A DNA stretch of 64,000 bases from Bacteroidota bacterium (GCA_030706635.1 JAUZOD010000002.1:62001-126000); one strand, 5' to 3'. Shown: positions 53,442 to 63,016, counted from the first letter of the stretch. The notes: generated from the sequence alone by a model not told the origin. Program-made: numbers and translations.

Positions 53442-55955
53442 ATGTCATTACAGCATTCCAGGGGATATCAGGTGGTTCTTGCATGGTTCGAATCAAAAGG
53501 ACTAACGCCGTTTGTATTCCAGGAAGAAACCTGGCAGCATATCGTACAGGGTCATTCGGGCCTGGTGAATGCGCCAACCGGATGCGGTAAAACATTTGCT
53601 GTTTTCCTGGGATCGGTGATCAACTTCATCAATGAAAATCCGCAGGAATATAAAACCAGGTCCGGAAATCGATTACAGCTCTTGTGGATAACCCCGCTCC
53701 GCGCGCTGGCAAAAGACATCGGCAGGGCCATGACGGAAGTGGTGGAGGAACTGGGTCTGAAATGGAAAATCGGCATACGCAACGGAGATACGGAAATCAC
53801 CGAACGGGAAAAACAGAAGAGGCAAATGCCGGAGGTGCTGATCATTACTCCGGAGAGCCTTCATCTGTTACTCGCCCAAAAAAATTATCCGGAAATTTTT
53901 AAAAAGCTCAGGACGCTGGCCGTTGATGAATGGCATGAATTGCTGGGATCCAAAAGAGGCGTGCAGGTGGAGTTGGCGGTGTCCCGGATTGCGCATCTCA
54001 TGGAAACTTACCATCCGGCGTCAGAAAAAACATTCCCACTTTCTGTTTGGGGTATTTCTGCAACCATCGGAAACCTGGATCAGGCACAGGAAGTTTTGTT
54101 ATCTCCCCTGTTATCTAAAATACATCACCCGCCGGTAATTGTGAAAGCGTTGATTGATAAGCGCATTGACATTGAGTCAGTGCTTCCGGAAGAAATAGAA
54201 AAATATCCCTGGGCGGGTCACCTCGGAATTAAATTGGTTCATAAAGTAATTCCCATTATTGAAAAAAGCCGTACCACACTGATCTTCATTAATACGCGGG
54301 GAATGAGTGAACGCTGGTATCAGGAAATCCTGAATGTAGCGCCCCACCTGGCCGGCGCCGTGGCGCTACACCACGGCTCGATCGACCGTGAGCTGCGTTT
54401 GTGGGTGGAAGAAGCCCTGCACAGCGGGAAGCTGAAAGCCGTTGTTTGTACAGCAAGCCTGGATCTGGGGGTTGACTTCCGGCCGGTGGAAACGGTGATA
54501 CAGGTCGGATCACCCAAAGGAGTTGCCCGCTTTTTGCAAAGAGCAGGGCGAAGCGGCCATCAGCCCGGCGAACAGAGTAAAATTTATTTTCTGCCTACTC
54601 ATTCACTGGAACTGGTGGAAGCTGCTGCGCTGAAAACGGCCATGGGATTGAATTTTATCGAAAGCCGCGATCCGATGATGCTTTGTTTTGACGTATTGAT
54701 CCAGTACCTCGGCACCCTGGCCATCGGAGAAGGTTTTTATCCTGACCCGCTCTTTGAAGAAATTGCTTCCACTTATTGTTTCAGGGATATCACCGAAAAT
54801 GAATGGAATCAAATCCTGCATTTCATCACCGAAGGAGGAGAAGCGCTGCAGCAGTACGACGAATTCCGCAAAGTGGAAGTGATCAGCGGGTTATATAAAA
54901 TAAATGGGAGACGGGTGGCTATGCGGCACCGGCTTCACATCGGAACCATCGTGAGCGATGCCATGATGAAGGTTAAATTTATGAGCGGCGGGTTTATCGG
55001 TGTGATTGAAGAATATTTTATTTCACGATTAAAACCCGGCGATGTCTTTACCCTTGCCGGACGCAACCTGGAATTCGTGATGATAAAAGAAATGACGGCC
55101 ATTGTAAAAAAATCCACTGCCCGCAAAGCGATCGTGCCCAGTTGGAACGGAGGGCGTATGCCCCTGTCCGCCAATCTGGGCCTCATGCTGCGTAAAAAGT
55201 TTAACGAGGCCTGGCTGGTCGCGGAAGGGAAAATGGTGCCGGATGTTGAATTGCGCGCTTTAAAACCCCTGTTTGAACTGCAACAGCAACTCTCTCACAT
55301 TCCGAAAGAAGATGAGTTGCTGATTGAACAGATCGAAACGGCCGATGGATTTCACCTGTTCGTATATCCTTTCGAAGGGCGTTTGGTTCATGAGGCGATG
55401 GCAGCCTTGCTGGCTTTCCGGATCAGTCGCATTACACCGATTACTTTTTCTTTTGCGATGAATGACTATGGATTCGAACTTTTGAGTGATCAGCCCATCC
55501 CGGTAGACGACAGTAATGTGTACGAACTTTTTTCTGTGAATGAGCTGAGCCTGGACATTCAGCGCAGCGTAAACGGTGCAGAAATGGCCCGCCGGAAATT
55601 CCGGGATATTGCCGTGATCGGCGGACTTATTTTCCAGGGTTACCCGGGAGAACATAAAAAAACAAGGCACCTGCAGTCATCCGCCGGGCTGCTCTTCAAT
55701 GTATTCAGTGAATACGATCCGCATAATTTATTGCTGAGACAGGCCCATCACGAGGTGATGGAACAGCAGATGGAAGAGGGCCGCCTGCGGAATATGCTCG
55801 AGCGCGTCGGGAAGAGCCGGATCGTTATTGTATTTCCGCAGAGACTTACACCTTTTTGTTTTCCTTTGAAAGTGGACAGCATGCGGGAAGATCTTTCTTC
55901 TGAAAAGCTCGAGGACCGGGTAAAAAAAATGCAGCAGCAGTTAAGTAAGGGTTGA
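53442..55955 (+). CDS. Ligase-associated DNA damage response DEXH-box helicase (Lhr-like)
   Basis: An 837-residue protein. Helicase motifs: Q-motif region FVFQEETWQHIVQGHSG, Walker A NAPTGCGKTFAVF (about 42-54), LWITPLRALAKDI, ITPESLHLLL, the DEWH box LAVDEWHELLG (about 160), GISATIGN, FINTRGMSERWYQEIL, VCTASLDLGVDF and QRAGRSGHQPGE. The C-terminal Lhr-type region follows (GGFIGVIEEYFISRLKPGDVFTLAGR, FPQRLTPFCFPLKVD). This is the helicase of the four-gene ligase/exonuclease/helicase/PdeM set found in many bacteria. Only the helicase and PdeM are here. Its stop codon lies in the heptad repeat at 55950-56047. Confidence 0.92.
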   Translation: MSLQHSRGYQVVLAWFESKGLTPFVFQEETWQHIVQGHSGLVNAPTGCGKTFAVFLGSVINFINENPQEYKTRSGNRLQLLWITPLRALAKDIGRAMTEVVEELGLKWKIGIRNGDTEITEREKQKRQMPEVLIITPESLHLLLAQKNYPEIFKKLRTLAVDEWHELLGSKRGVQVELAVSRIAHLMETYHPASEKTFPLSVWGISATIGNLDQAQEVLLSPLLSKIHHPPVIVKALIDKRIDIESVLPEEIEKYPWAGHLGIKLVHKVIPIIEKSRTTLIFINTRGMSERWYQEILNVAPHLAGAVALHHGSIDRELRLWVEEALHSGKLKAVVCTASLDLGVDFRPVETVIQVGSPKGVARFLQRAGRSGHQPGEQSKIYFLPTHSLELVEAAALKTAMGLNFIESRDPMMLCFDVLIQYLGTLAIGEGFYPDPLFEEIASTYCFRDITENEWNQILHFITEGGEALQQYDEFRKVEVISGLYKINGRRVAMRHRLHIGTIVSDAMMKVKFMSGGFIGVIEEYFISRLKPGDVFTLAGRNLEFVMIKEMTAIVKKSTARKAIVPSWNGGRMPLSANLGLMLRKKFNEAWLVAEGKMVPDVELRALKPLFELQQQLSHIPKEDELLIEQIETADGFHLFVYPFEGRLVHEAMAALLAFRISRITPITFSFAMNDYGFELLSDQPIPVDDSNVYELFSVNELSLDIQRSVNGAEMARRKFRDIAVIGGLIFQGYPGEHKKTRHLQSSAGLLFNVFSEYDPHNLLLRQAHHEVMEQQMEEGRLRNMLERVGKSRIVIVFPQRLTPFCFPLKVDSMREDLSSEKLEDRVKKMQQQLSKG

Positions 55956-56047
55956 CGGTTGACGGATGACGGTTGACTGAGTTTGTGTGGATCATCACGA
56001 TAAAAAATTATCATGGTGCTGCATTGGAAGACGGTCAACCGTCAACC
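55950..56047. repeat. Heptad-unit inverted repeat at the helicase stop codon (copy 4)
   Basis: GGTTGACGGTTGAC (55950-55963) is the exact reverse complement of GTCAACCGTCAACC (56034-56047), with 70 bases between. The left side continues as a tandem array of 7-base units GGTTGAC, GGTTGAC, GGATGAC, GGTTGAC. The helicase stop (55953-55955) is the first TGA of the array. An A/T-rich inner stretch (about 55997-56010) may add a small hairpin. It lies between two same-strand genes just before the PdeM promoter. Confidence 0.8.
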
Positions 56048-56057
56048 ATGATCTACC

Positions 56058-56088
56058 ATTGCCAGCCGGCAACAAACCAATATATTTG
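56058..56088 (+). promoter_or_regulatory. PdeM promoter (ATTG-N19-TATATTTG)
   Basis: ATTG at 56058-56061 and TATATTTG at 56081-56088, with 19 bases between, fit TTG-N17-23-TAnnTTTG. The ATG at 56098 is 9 bases beyond, so the leader should be very short. This gives PdeM its own promoter downstream of the repeat. Confidence 0.6.
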
Positions 56089-56097
56089 CCTCCGGCC

Positions 56098-56784
56098 ATG
56101 CATTCTCCTTTTCCCCATAAAATATTAAATCAGCAATTCTGGCTTACGGCTGACAGAACATTGTTCTGGGAGCAGGAAAAGGCGCTGGTTGTTTCCGATC
56201 TCCATTTCGGGAAAACGGGTCACTTCCGGAAATCGGGCATTGCCGTTCCGCAGTCTGTTTATAAAGAGGATCTTCAGCGCCTGGTGGCGCAGATCCAGCA
56301 TTTTCAGCCGGAACAACTGATCATCGTCGGCGATATGTTTCACAGTGATGCCAACAAAGAGCTGGAACTCTTTCTGAAATGGAGAAGCGATTTTCCGAAC
56401 CTGCAAATTCAGCTGATCCGCGGCAACCACGATATTCTGAATGAGGAGTGGTATGAAAAGGCGGGAATTTATCTGAGCCTGCCGACCTTCACCATGAACC
56501 GGTTTCATTTTGTTCATGACATCACGGACCTGCCCGGTGCAGGCCTGTCGCCTGCGGCTTCCACGAAAACAGGGGTTTCCTATTTTTTCTCGGGACATAT
56601 TCATCCGGGCATCCGGATTCAGGGCGCAGGCAGGCAGTCCCTGTGCTTTCCCTGTTTTTATTTCGGAAAGCAGTATGCGGTGTTGCCGGCATTCAGTCGT
56701 TTCACGGGCGTCGCACTTATTGATCCTGATGATGAAGATCAGGTCTTTGCCATCGTGAAGAATGCCGTGATGCGGCTGCAATAG
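56098..56784 (+). CDS. pdeM: Ligase-associated DNA damage response endonuclease PdeM (metallophosphoesterase)
   Basis: A 228-residue protein from the ATG at 56098; an upstream frame runs through the repeat and is not real. Calcineurin-like phosphoesterase motifs: VVSDLHFGKTGHFRK (D-x-H), IIVGDMFHSDAN (GDxxH), IRGNHDIL (GNHD) and YFFSGHIHPGI (GHxH), giving the binuclear metal site. This is the PdeM branch that accompanies Lhr-type helicase in DNA repair sets. The last residues (FAIVKNAVMRLQ) end at 56784. Confidence 0.9.
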   Translation: MHSPFPHKILNQQFWLTADRTLFWEQEKALVVSDLHFGKTGHFRKSGIAVPQSVYKEDLQRLVAQIQHFQPEQLIIVGDMFHSDANKELELFLKWRSDFPNLQIQLIRGNHDILNEEWYEKAGIYLSLPTFTMNRFHFVHDITDLPGAGLSPAASTKTGVSYFFSGHIHPGIRIQGAGRQSLCFPCFYFGKQYAVLPAFSRFTGVALIDPDDEDQVFAIVKNAVMRLQ

Positions 56785-56838
56785 ACCTATCGAATAAAAT
56801 TAATTCCATGGATAGAACCGTAATAAAAAAAAGCAGGG

Positions 56839-57060
56839 ATGTTTTTGTCCTCCATAAGATGGCTTTTTATTTTTCTCCTGAATGTGGCTGTGGTCAAACC
56901 CTTGTTTTCACAGTCCCATAAATCCCATCCCAACTTTATTATTATTTTATGTGACGATTCTTGGTTACGGCGATATTGACGTGAACGGCGGCCTGATACC
57001 AACATGGACTCAGCGATTGAAAGAACTGCAGAAGCAGGATTAATTCCTCATATTTCCGGA
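56839..57060 (+). pseudogene. Sulfatase remnant (5' end with frameshift and deletion)
   Basis: The ATG at 56839, preceded by AGCAGGG, opens a convincing signal peptide (FLSSIRWLFIFLLNVAVVKPLFSQ), then HPNFIIILCDD (to 56958), the sulfatase N-terminal metal-binding Asp pair. One extra base (T at 56959) shifts the frame; continuing from 56960 gives LGYGDIDVNGGLIP, the expected next motif (LGYGDLGxYG). A second break before ATG at about 57004 fits loss of a few bases where P-T-P-N-(I/M)-D is expected; after it MDSAIERTAEAGLIP resembles the family. The formylglycine motif (C-x-P-S-R) and all the rest are gone, cut by the regulator gene on the other strand. It is a dead fragment. Confidence 0.7.
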
Positions 57061-57068
57061 AATCGACC

Positions 57069-57824
57069 TCAATTCATTTTTCGCTTCAGCGTACTCACCT
57101 GGTCCTGCAGATTGCTGACCAGGCTGGCCAGTTGGTTCACATCCCAGCGCTGCTGAACATTCGCCTTGCTGAGCACCATCTCGGCTTTCCAGATCTCGAT
57201 CACATCTTCCACATTCACCGAATACGGCTGGAACACGGTATTGTCGCTGATGAGCGTCAGCTTGTTTTTCAGTTTATTGTTTTTCATCACGCGTTTGTAC
57301 ACGATGCCTTCATTCCGGGATACGACGATATAGGTAAAATTGCTTTTTACATTTTCAACATCGTCCAGCTTTTCTGCAACGATCACCGATCCGCTGGGCG
57401 TGGGCAGCATGGAATCGCCCACGATCTCAAAAGCCCGGTAATTACCCGGCGCAAGCATGGGCAGTGTAAATGTGTTCAGCTCATCCAGGAACTCCGGATC
57501 TCCGTAACCAGCCAGGTAACCGGCAGCAGCTTTGACGGGCACCAGCTGAATCTGGTTTGAGGCTGCGGCCAGCTTCTGGGCCCTCCGTTTCGCCAGATAT
57601 CCATTGCCTTTGGCGCCATCCTGCAGACGTTTTCGCAGCAGTTCGTCCAGGGATAACCTGAACATATCCCCCACTATTTCCAGCACTTCCAGACGGGGCT
57701 CGGCACGCTCTTCCTCGTAAGCCCCCAGTAAGGATCTTTTGATTTTGAGTTTGTTGGCAAATTCTTCCTGCGTCCAACCCCGGAGCTTACGCAGGTATTT
57801 CAGGTTTTGAGCAGCTACTGACAT
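57069..57824 (-). CDS. XRE-family regulator with S24/LexA-type C-terminal domain
   Basis: A 251-residue protein from the ATG at 57822-57824; an upstream frame adds 50 implausible residues. The HTH domain is NLKYLRKLRGWTQEEFANKLKIKRSLLGAYEEERAEPRLEVL (about 8-50). The C-terminal S24-like domain includes AAAGYLAGYGDPEFL (about 100-115; Ala-Gly cleavage-site-like segments), GDSMLPTPSGS with the catalytic Ser (about 138) and VYKRV with Lys (about 178). A short coiled coil ends it (LASLVSNLQDQVSTLKRKMN). It could repress its own gene or respond to stress by self-cleavage. It is divergent from secA over 251 bases. Confidence 0.88.
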   Translation of the reverse strand: MSVAAQNLKYLRKLRGWTQEEFANKLKIKRSLLGAYEEERAEPRLEVLEIVGDMFRLSLDELLRKRLQDGAKGNGYLAKRRAQKLAAASNQIQLVPVKAAAGYLAGYGDPEFLDELNTFTLPMLAPGNYRAFEIVGDSMLPTPSGSVIVAEKLDDVENVKSNFTYIVVSRNEGIVYKRVMKNNKLKNKLTLISDNTVFQPYSVNVEDVIEIWKAEMVLSKANVQQRWDVNQLASLVSNLQDQVSTLKRKMN

Positions 57825-57986
57825 AACTAATGCTTTTAGCGAAAATACTAAATAATTTGACAAAAAGAAGTTCTCCCAAAGAAATTTCCGCAGATTTACC
57901 GCAAAGTGGTATGTTTTCAGGTTGCAGCTTAACAAACGGGCCGCTTCTGCGGAGGCTGCAAATGCCATATACAATTTCCGATTCCG

Positions 57987-57994
57987 TACCTTTG
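57987..57994 (+). promoter_or_regulatory. secA -7 promoter element
   Basis: TACCTTTG, followed by C, matches TAnnTTTG. It lies 81 bases before the secA ATG. No TTG is found at 17-23 bases upstream, so the -33 box is weak. A second, weaker match is CATATTTG near 58031. Confidence 0.5.
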
Positions 57995-58075
57995 CAAACT
58001 GTCAATTTGACCCTGCAATCCGGATAGCACCATATTTGACAAGCTTAATCCAGTTAAAACTCAATTCTGTTTATT

Positions 58076-61000
58076 ATGGCAGGTTTTTTTTCGATGTTGT
58101 TTGGTGGAAATAAGTCAGAAAAAGATATAAAAAAGATCAATCCCCTCGTGGATCAGATCAATGAGTATGTGAAGGCCTACACAGCTTTGTCCAACGATGA
58201 TCTGCGGGCTAAAACCCAGGAGTTCAAACAGCGGGTCAGGGATCATCTGGCCGGAGTGGATAAATCCATCACCGATCTGAATCTTCAGGCCGAAAACCTG
58301 CCTTTCAGCGATATCGGTGGTAAGGATGCACTCTATACAGAGATTGACAGCCTGAAAAAGAAACGGGACGATCTGATTGAAGAAGTGCTGGATACCCTGT
58401 TGCCGGAAGCTTTTGCCGTGGTGAAAGAAACGGCCCGGCGATTTAAGGAAAATACGAAACTGGTTTCAACGGCTACCGACCATGATCGCGATCTGAGCAT
58501 ACAAAAAGACTATGTGCTGATAGAAGGGGATAAAGCCATTTTCAGCAATACCTGGACTGCCGCCGGCGGGGTCATCACCTGGAATATGATTCATTACGAC
58601 GTGCAGCTGATCGGCGGTGCGGTATTGCACCAGGGCAAAATTGCGGAAATGGCTACCGGTGAGGGAAAAACGCTGGTATCCACGCTGCCTTCCTATCTCA
58701 ACGCCCTCGTTGGTGAAGGGGTTCATCTGGTTACCGTGAACGATTACCTTGCCCGCCGTGACTCTGAATGGAACGGACCAATTTTTGAATGGCTGGGGAT
58801 TACGGTAGACTGCATAGATAAACATGAGCCCAACAGCGAGGCCCGGCGCAAAGCCTATATGGCCGACATCACCTATGGAACCAATAATGAGTTCGGTTTT
58901 GATTACCTCAGGGATAACATGGTGCACTCCCCCGACGAAATGGTGCAGCGCAAACACCATTTTGCGATGGTCGATGAGGTGGATAGTGTACTGATTGATG
59001 ATGCCCGTACGCCACTGATCATCTCCGGACCGGTGCCGCGGGGAGATGACCAGCAGTATCATCTTTTGAAAAGCCGGGTGGAACGACTGGTGGAAGCACA
59101 GAAGAGAGTCACCAACCATTTCCTCAGTGAAGCCAGGAAAAAATTTGCCGAAGGTAATGACGACGCCAAAGATGGTGGCCTGGCACTGATGCGCGCCCAC
59201 AGAGGTCTTCCCAAAACAAACGCCCTGATTAAATTTCTGAGTGAACCGGGCATCCGGGTGAAACTGCAGAAAACAGAAAACTACTATCTCGCCGACCAGA
59301 GCAAGGAAATGCCGAAAGTGGATCAGGAATTGTATTTCAGCATAGATGAAAAAAATAATTCCGTTGACCTCACCGATAAAGGGATTCAGACCATCACGGG
59401 CGAAGGAGAAGATCCTGATTTTTTCATACTGCCCGATATCGGTATTAAACTCGCGGAAATTGAAAAAAGCGATCTGAATGCAGAGGAAAAACTGCAACAG
59501 AAGGAATTGCTGCTGAATGATTATTCCATCAAGGCAGACCGTATCCATACCGTGCAGCAGTTGCTCAAAGCCTATACCTTATTCGATAAGGATGTGGAAT
59601 ACGTGGTGCTTGACGGTCAGGTGAAGATTGTCGATGAGCAGACGGGCCGTATCCTGGATGGCCGCCGTTACAGCGATGGACTGCATCAGGCCATTGAAGC
59701 GAAAGAAAATGTAAAGATCGAAGCCGCCACGCAAACCTACGCCACCGTTACGCTTCAGAATTACTTCAGGATGTATCATAAACTGGCTGGCATGACCGGT
59801 ACAGCGGAAACAGAGGCAGCGGAACTTTGGGATATTTATAAACTGGACGTGGTAACTATTCCGACCAATGTTCCCGTGATCCGTAAGGATTCACAGGACC
59901 TCGTGTACAAAACCAAACGCGAAAAATACAGGGCTGTCATTGATGATATTGACCGGCTTCGCCAGGAGGGACGTCCTTCCCTGGTCGGAACCACTTCAGT
60001 GGAAGTGAGTGAACTGCTGAGCAAAATGCTGCAGGTAAAAAAGATTCCGCATAATGTGTTGAATGCAAAACAACATGCAAGAGAAGCCCAGGTGGTGGCC
60101 GAAGCGGGACTAACCGGTGCCGTTACCATCGCCACCAATATGGCAGGCCGCGGTACAGATATTAAACTTGGCCCCGGAGTGAAAGAGGCGGGCGGACTCG
60201 CCATCATCGGCACAGAAAGGCATGAAAGCCGGCGTGTGGACAGGCAGTTACGCGGTCGTGCCGGTCGTCAGGGTGATCCGGGAACCACGCAGTTTTATTC
60301 TGCGCTGGAAGATGACCTGATGCGCATGTTTGGCAGCGAACGTATTGCCTCGCTGATGGACAAGATGGGTTACAAAGAGGGTGAGGTAATCCAGCACAGC
60401 ATGGTGACCAAAAGCATCGAGCGCGCTCAGAAAAAGGTGGAGGAAAACAACTTCGGTATTCGTAAGCGTTTGCTGGAATACGATGATGTGATGAACAAAC
60501 AACGGAACGTCATCTACAAGAAAAGAAGTCATGCACTGTTTGGCGACCGGCTTGCCCTGGATCTGGATAATGCCTTTTATGTTGTGGCGGAAGGGCTGGT
60601 CAATTCATTTAAGGAGGGGGATGACTACGAAGGCTTCAAACTGGCCGTGATTGTGAATTTCGGTGTGGATACATCGATTGAGGAAGAAGAATTTCAGAGA
60701 GGTGACGCCGTGGCCCTCACGGATAAGCTGTACAATGAGGGCACCCTGAATTATGAAAGAAAAATGGGAGATGTACAGCGGGATGCGGTGCCGGTTTTTA
60801 AAAATATTTTACTCACCCAGGGCCGTCATATCGAGAACGTGGTGGTTCCCTTCAGTGACGGAAAGAAGGTGATCAATGTAATGGCCAATCTCCAGAAAAC
60901 GCTAGACACCCAGGGCCGTGAACTGATGAATGCCGTAGAGAGGCAGATCACCCTGGCGATCATTGATGATGCCTGGAAAGAACATCTCCGGTCCATGGAT

Positions 61001-61402
61001 GACCTGAAACAAAGTGTGCAGACCGCCTACCTCGAGCAGAAGGATCCGCTGGTGATTTACAAGATGGAAGCCTTCGACCTGTTCCGGCAGATGGACAGCA
61101 CCATGAATAAAGACATCGTAAGTTTTCTTTGTCATTGCGCTATTCCGGTGGAACAGCACGCACCCATCAAAGAAGCCCGGGAGCAGAAAACGGATATGAG
61201 CCGGATGAAAATCAGAAAAGATGAACTCGTGGGCACTCCATCCGCTGCCGGTGTGATTACGGATGAAGGAAGGGACTATTATGATCCCTCAGAAAACCAA
61301 AAACAGGAGCCCATAAAAGTTGGCCCCAAAGTAGGGAGAAACGATCCATGCCCCTGCGGCAGCGGAAAGAAATACAAGCAATGTCACGGGAAGGAGGCGT
61401 GA
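58076..61402 (+). CDS. secA: Preprotein translocase ATPase SecA
   Basis: A 1,108-residue protein, the long Bacteroidota form (E. coli about 900). It has [25 protein letters not shown] (Walker A, about 195-205), [52 protein letters not shown] (Walker B/DEAD), [37 protein letters not shown] and [18 protein letters not shown]. The scaffold and helical wing follow. The C-terminus has the SEC-C zinc motif [17 protein letters not shown]. It drives Sec-dependent export and is therefore needed for the signal-peptide proteins here. An insertion of roughly 150-200 residues in the first nucleotide-binding part (about 60-100 and 340-440) accounts for the length. Confidence 0.97.
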   Translation: MAGFFSMLFGGNKSEKDIKKINPLVDQINEYVKAYTALSNDDLRAKTQEFKQRVRDHLAGVDKSITDLNLQAENLPFSDIGGKDALYTEIDSLKKKRDDLIEEVLDTLLPEAFAVVKETARRFKENTKLVSTATDHDRDLSIQKDYVLIEGDKAIFSNTWTAAGGVITWNMIHYDVQLIGGAVLHQGKIAEMATGEGKTLVSTLPSYLNALVGEGVHLVTVNDYLARRDSEWNGPIFEWLGITVDCIDKHEPNSEARRKAYMADITYGTNNEFGFDYLRDNMVHSPDEMVQRKHHFAMVDEVDSVLIDDARTPLIISGPVPRGDDQQYHLLKSRVERLVEAQKRVTNHFLSEARKKFAEGNDDAKDGGLALMRAHRGLPKTNALIKFLSEPGIRVKLQKTENYYLADQSKEMPKVDQELYFSIDEKNNSVDLTDKGIQTITGEGEDPDFFILPDIGIKLAEIEKSDLNAEEKLQQKELLLNDYSIKADRIHTVQQLLKAYTLFDKDVEYVVLDGQVKIVDEQTGRILDGRRYSDGLHQAIEAKENVKIEAATQTYATVTLQNYFRMYHKLAGMTGTAETEAAELWDIYKLDVVTIPTNVPVIRKDSQDLVYKTKREKYRAVIDDIDRLRQEGRPSLVGTTSVEVSELLSKMLQVKKIPHNVLNAKQHAREAQVVAEAGLTGAVTIATNMAGRGTDIKLGPGVKEAGGLAIIGTERHESRRVDRQLRGRAGRQGDPGTTQFYSALEDDLMRMFGSERIASLMDKMGYKEGEVIQHSMVTKSIERAQKKVEENNFGIRKRLLEYDDVMNKQRNVIYKKRSHALFGDRLALDLDNAFYVVAEGLVNSFKEGDDYEGFKLAVIVNFGVDTSIEEEEFQRGDAVALTDKLYNEGTLNYERKMGDVQRDAVPVFKNILLTQGRHIENVVVPFSDGKKVINVMANLQKTLDTQGRELMNAVERQITLAIIDDAWKEHLRSMDDLKQSVQTAYLEQKDPLVIYKMEAFDLFRQMDSTMNKDIVSFLCHCAIPVEQHAPIKEAREQKTDMSRMKIRKDELVGTPSAAGVITDEGRDYYDPSENQKQEPIKVGPKVGRNDPCPCGSGKKYKQCHGKEA

Positions 61403-61516
61403 GCTGTTTAATATCACGACCCGGTATATCCTGCAAGCAGTCCCGCCCTGTTGCCCTTTGATTTCGGTAAAGGTGAAAGACAGCCTGTCCAATCTGATTC
61501 TTAAAACAATTGCTTC

Positions 61517-62383
61517 ATGAAACAAACGCACTTATTGCGATCATCGCTGTTCTCCCTGGCGTGCATTATCATGGCGTCCACCGGATTGCCGGCCCAGGAC
61601 GGTACGGTCATCCCGTTATGGAAAAATGGGGCGCCGGGATTTGAAAATCTGAAAAACCAGCCAGAACAGGCTAAAGACTGGTGGGTAAGAAATATAAATA
61701 ACCCAACGCTGACGGTGTTTTTGCCACCAAAAGAAAAAGCAAACGGCGCAGCCGTGGTTATCTGTCCCGGGGGAGGCCATACCAATCTCGTATATAACGC
61801 GGAGGGAAAAGATGCCGCTGAATTTTTGAACAGTATCGGCGTCACTGCTTTCGTCCTGAAGTACCGTTTGTTCCGGGAACCGAATTCACCTTACAGAATG
61901 GAAAATGTAAAGCAGGATATATTCCGCGCCATGAGGCTGGCAAAAAGCCTTGCCGGAACATATGCTATTGATACCGCCCGGCTGGGCGTGATGGGATTTT
62001 CTGCCGGCGGCGAAGTGTCGGGCTGGGTGTCCTATCATTTCAATGAAAGCCATTCCACAAATGCCGACGGAATTGACAGGCTTTCGGCGCGTCCCGCTTT
62101 CCAGATCCTGATTTACCCGGGTCCGTTGGCAGTTCCCGATTCTGTACCCGCCAATGCGCCCCCCACATTTTTGCTGGCAGCCAACGGAGATCCCTGCTGC
62201 TCCGAATCCATCGTGCGATTGCTGTTGTTACACAGAACGGCAAAAGTGCCCGTAGAAATGCACTTGTACCAAAATGGCGCCCACGCTTTCAACATGGGCA
62301 AACGTTCGGAATATGTATCTCTGAAAAACTGGTCCGCCCGATTGGAAGACTGGCTCCGGGACGATGCATGGCTGAAAAACTGA
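61517..62383 (+). CDS. Secreted alpha/beta-hydrolase, carbohydrate esterase-like
   Basis: A 288-residue protein. Signal peptide RSSLFSLACIIMASTGLPAQ. GTVIPLWKNGAPG precedes an alpha/beta-hydrolase with oxyanion motif VVICPGGGHTNL (GGG), the nucleophile Ser in LGVMGFSAGGEVSG (G-F-S-A-G, about 155), acidic residue in NGDPCC (about 218) and His in YQNGAHAFNMG (about 255). This is the acetyl-xylan-esterase/BD-FAE type of enzyme that deacylates plant polysaccharide, though the substrate cannot be proven. It sits alone between secA and rpsT, and converges on rpsT. Confidence 0.85.
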   Translation: MKQTHLLRSSLFSLACIIMASTGLPAQDGTVIPLWKNGAPGFENLKNQPEQAKDWWVRNINNPTLTVFLPPKEKANGAAVVICPGGGHTNLVYNAEGKDAAEFLNSIGVTAFVLKYRLFREPNSPYRMENVKQDIFRAMRLAKSLAGTYAIDTARLGVMGFSAGGEVSGWVSYHFNESHSTNADGIDRLSARPAFQILIYPGPLAVPDSVPANAPPTFLLAANGDPCCSESIVRLLLLHRTAKVPVEMHLYQNGAHAFNMGKRSEYVSLKNWSARLEDWLRDDAWLKN

Positions 62384-62459
62384 TCTTTGCAAAAATCGTG
62401 GTCAGGATATAAAAATGAACCTTCCTGGTTTTGAGATGACCTGATGATATTTTAAACGA

Positions 62460-62484
62460 AAAAGCATCCGCCCCGGATGCTTTT
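62460..62484. terminator. Bidirectional Rho-independent terminator
   Basis: AAAAGCATCC at 62460-62469 pairs perfectly with GGATGCTTTT at 62475-62484 around the 5-base loop GCCCC. An A-run precedes and a T-run follows, so the stem ends in a U-tract whichever strand is transcribed. It lies between the esterase (plus) and rpsT (minus), serving both. It differs from the heptad repeats in structure. Confidence 0.85.
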
Positions 62485-62505
62485 CAGAAAGTGTAACTTA
62501 CAGAA

Positions 62506-62769
62506 TTATTTAGCAGCAGCCAACTGGTTCACTCTCCGTGCCAGTTTACTCTTCAGGTTGGCCGCTTTATTTTTGTGAATGACACCCTTCTTGGCTAAAC
62601 GGTCAACCAGGGAGGCAATCTCTGGCAATTTTTCACCAGCTTCTTTCTGTTCCTTGATCACTTTCAGATCCCGGATAGCATTTCGCGTGGTTTTGCCATA
62701 ATAACGGTTCCTTTCCCTGCGTTTGGTTGCTTTCCGGACATCTTTTTTTGTTGCCTGATGATTAGCCAT
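62506..62769 (-). CDS. rpsT: 30S ribosomal protein S20
   Basis: An 87-residue protein from the ATG at 62767-62769 (MANHQATKKDVRKATKRRER). The basic helix pattern (KTTRNAIRDLKVIKEQ, SLVDRLAKKGVIHKNKAANLKSKLARRVNQLAAAK) is S20, which binds 16S rRNA early in small-subunit assembly. A longer upstream frame of 34 residues is spurious because it crosses the promoter. The -7 element is at 62790-62797 on the minus strand. Confidence 0.96.
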   Translation of the reverse strand: MANHQATKKDVRKATKRRERNRYYGKTTRNAIRDLKVIKEQKEAGEKLPEIASLVDRLAKKGVIHKNKAANLKSKLARRVNQLAAAK

Positions 62770-62789
62770 GAATTCGAAAATTTGGACGG

Positions 62790-62797
62790 CAAAGGTA
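62790..62797 (-). promoter_or_regulatory. rpsT -7 promoter element
   Basis: On the minus strand this reads TACCTTTG followed by CC, identical to the grpE element. It is 20 bases upstream of the ATG. A weak TTTC lies 19 bases further upstream in place of TTG. Confidence 0.55.
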
Positions 62798-63016
62798 GGA
62801 AAACCAGGGAAATACCGAAAATTAATCCCGAACTTTCTTTTGCCGATATTTGCAAAGCGATTAAACGGCAAATTTTAATGAATCTTTCCGGATAAAATTT
62901 TAATAATCGCCTGCGGGTGATGAACTTGCAGAGCAGTTTCCATTGTCATCTGACCCGGGGGCAAAATAAACCCGAAGCCGGCGTCATTATCCTCTGAACT
63001 ACATACATTCTCCAAG

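Noticed and set aside
55987-56097. N-terminal extension of PdeM
   Set aside because: The extension is a translation of the repeat region and lies upstream of the promoter element; ATG at 56098 starts the conserved domain.
57825-57974. 50-residue N-terminal extension of the XRE regulator
   Set aside because: The helix-turn-helix starts directly after ATG at 57824, and the extension covers the divergent promoter region.
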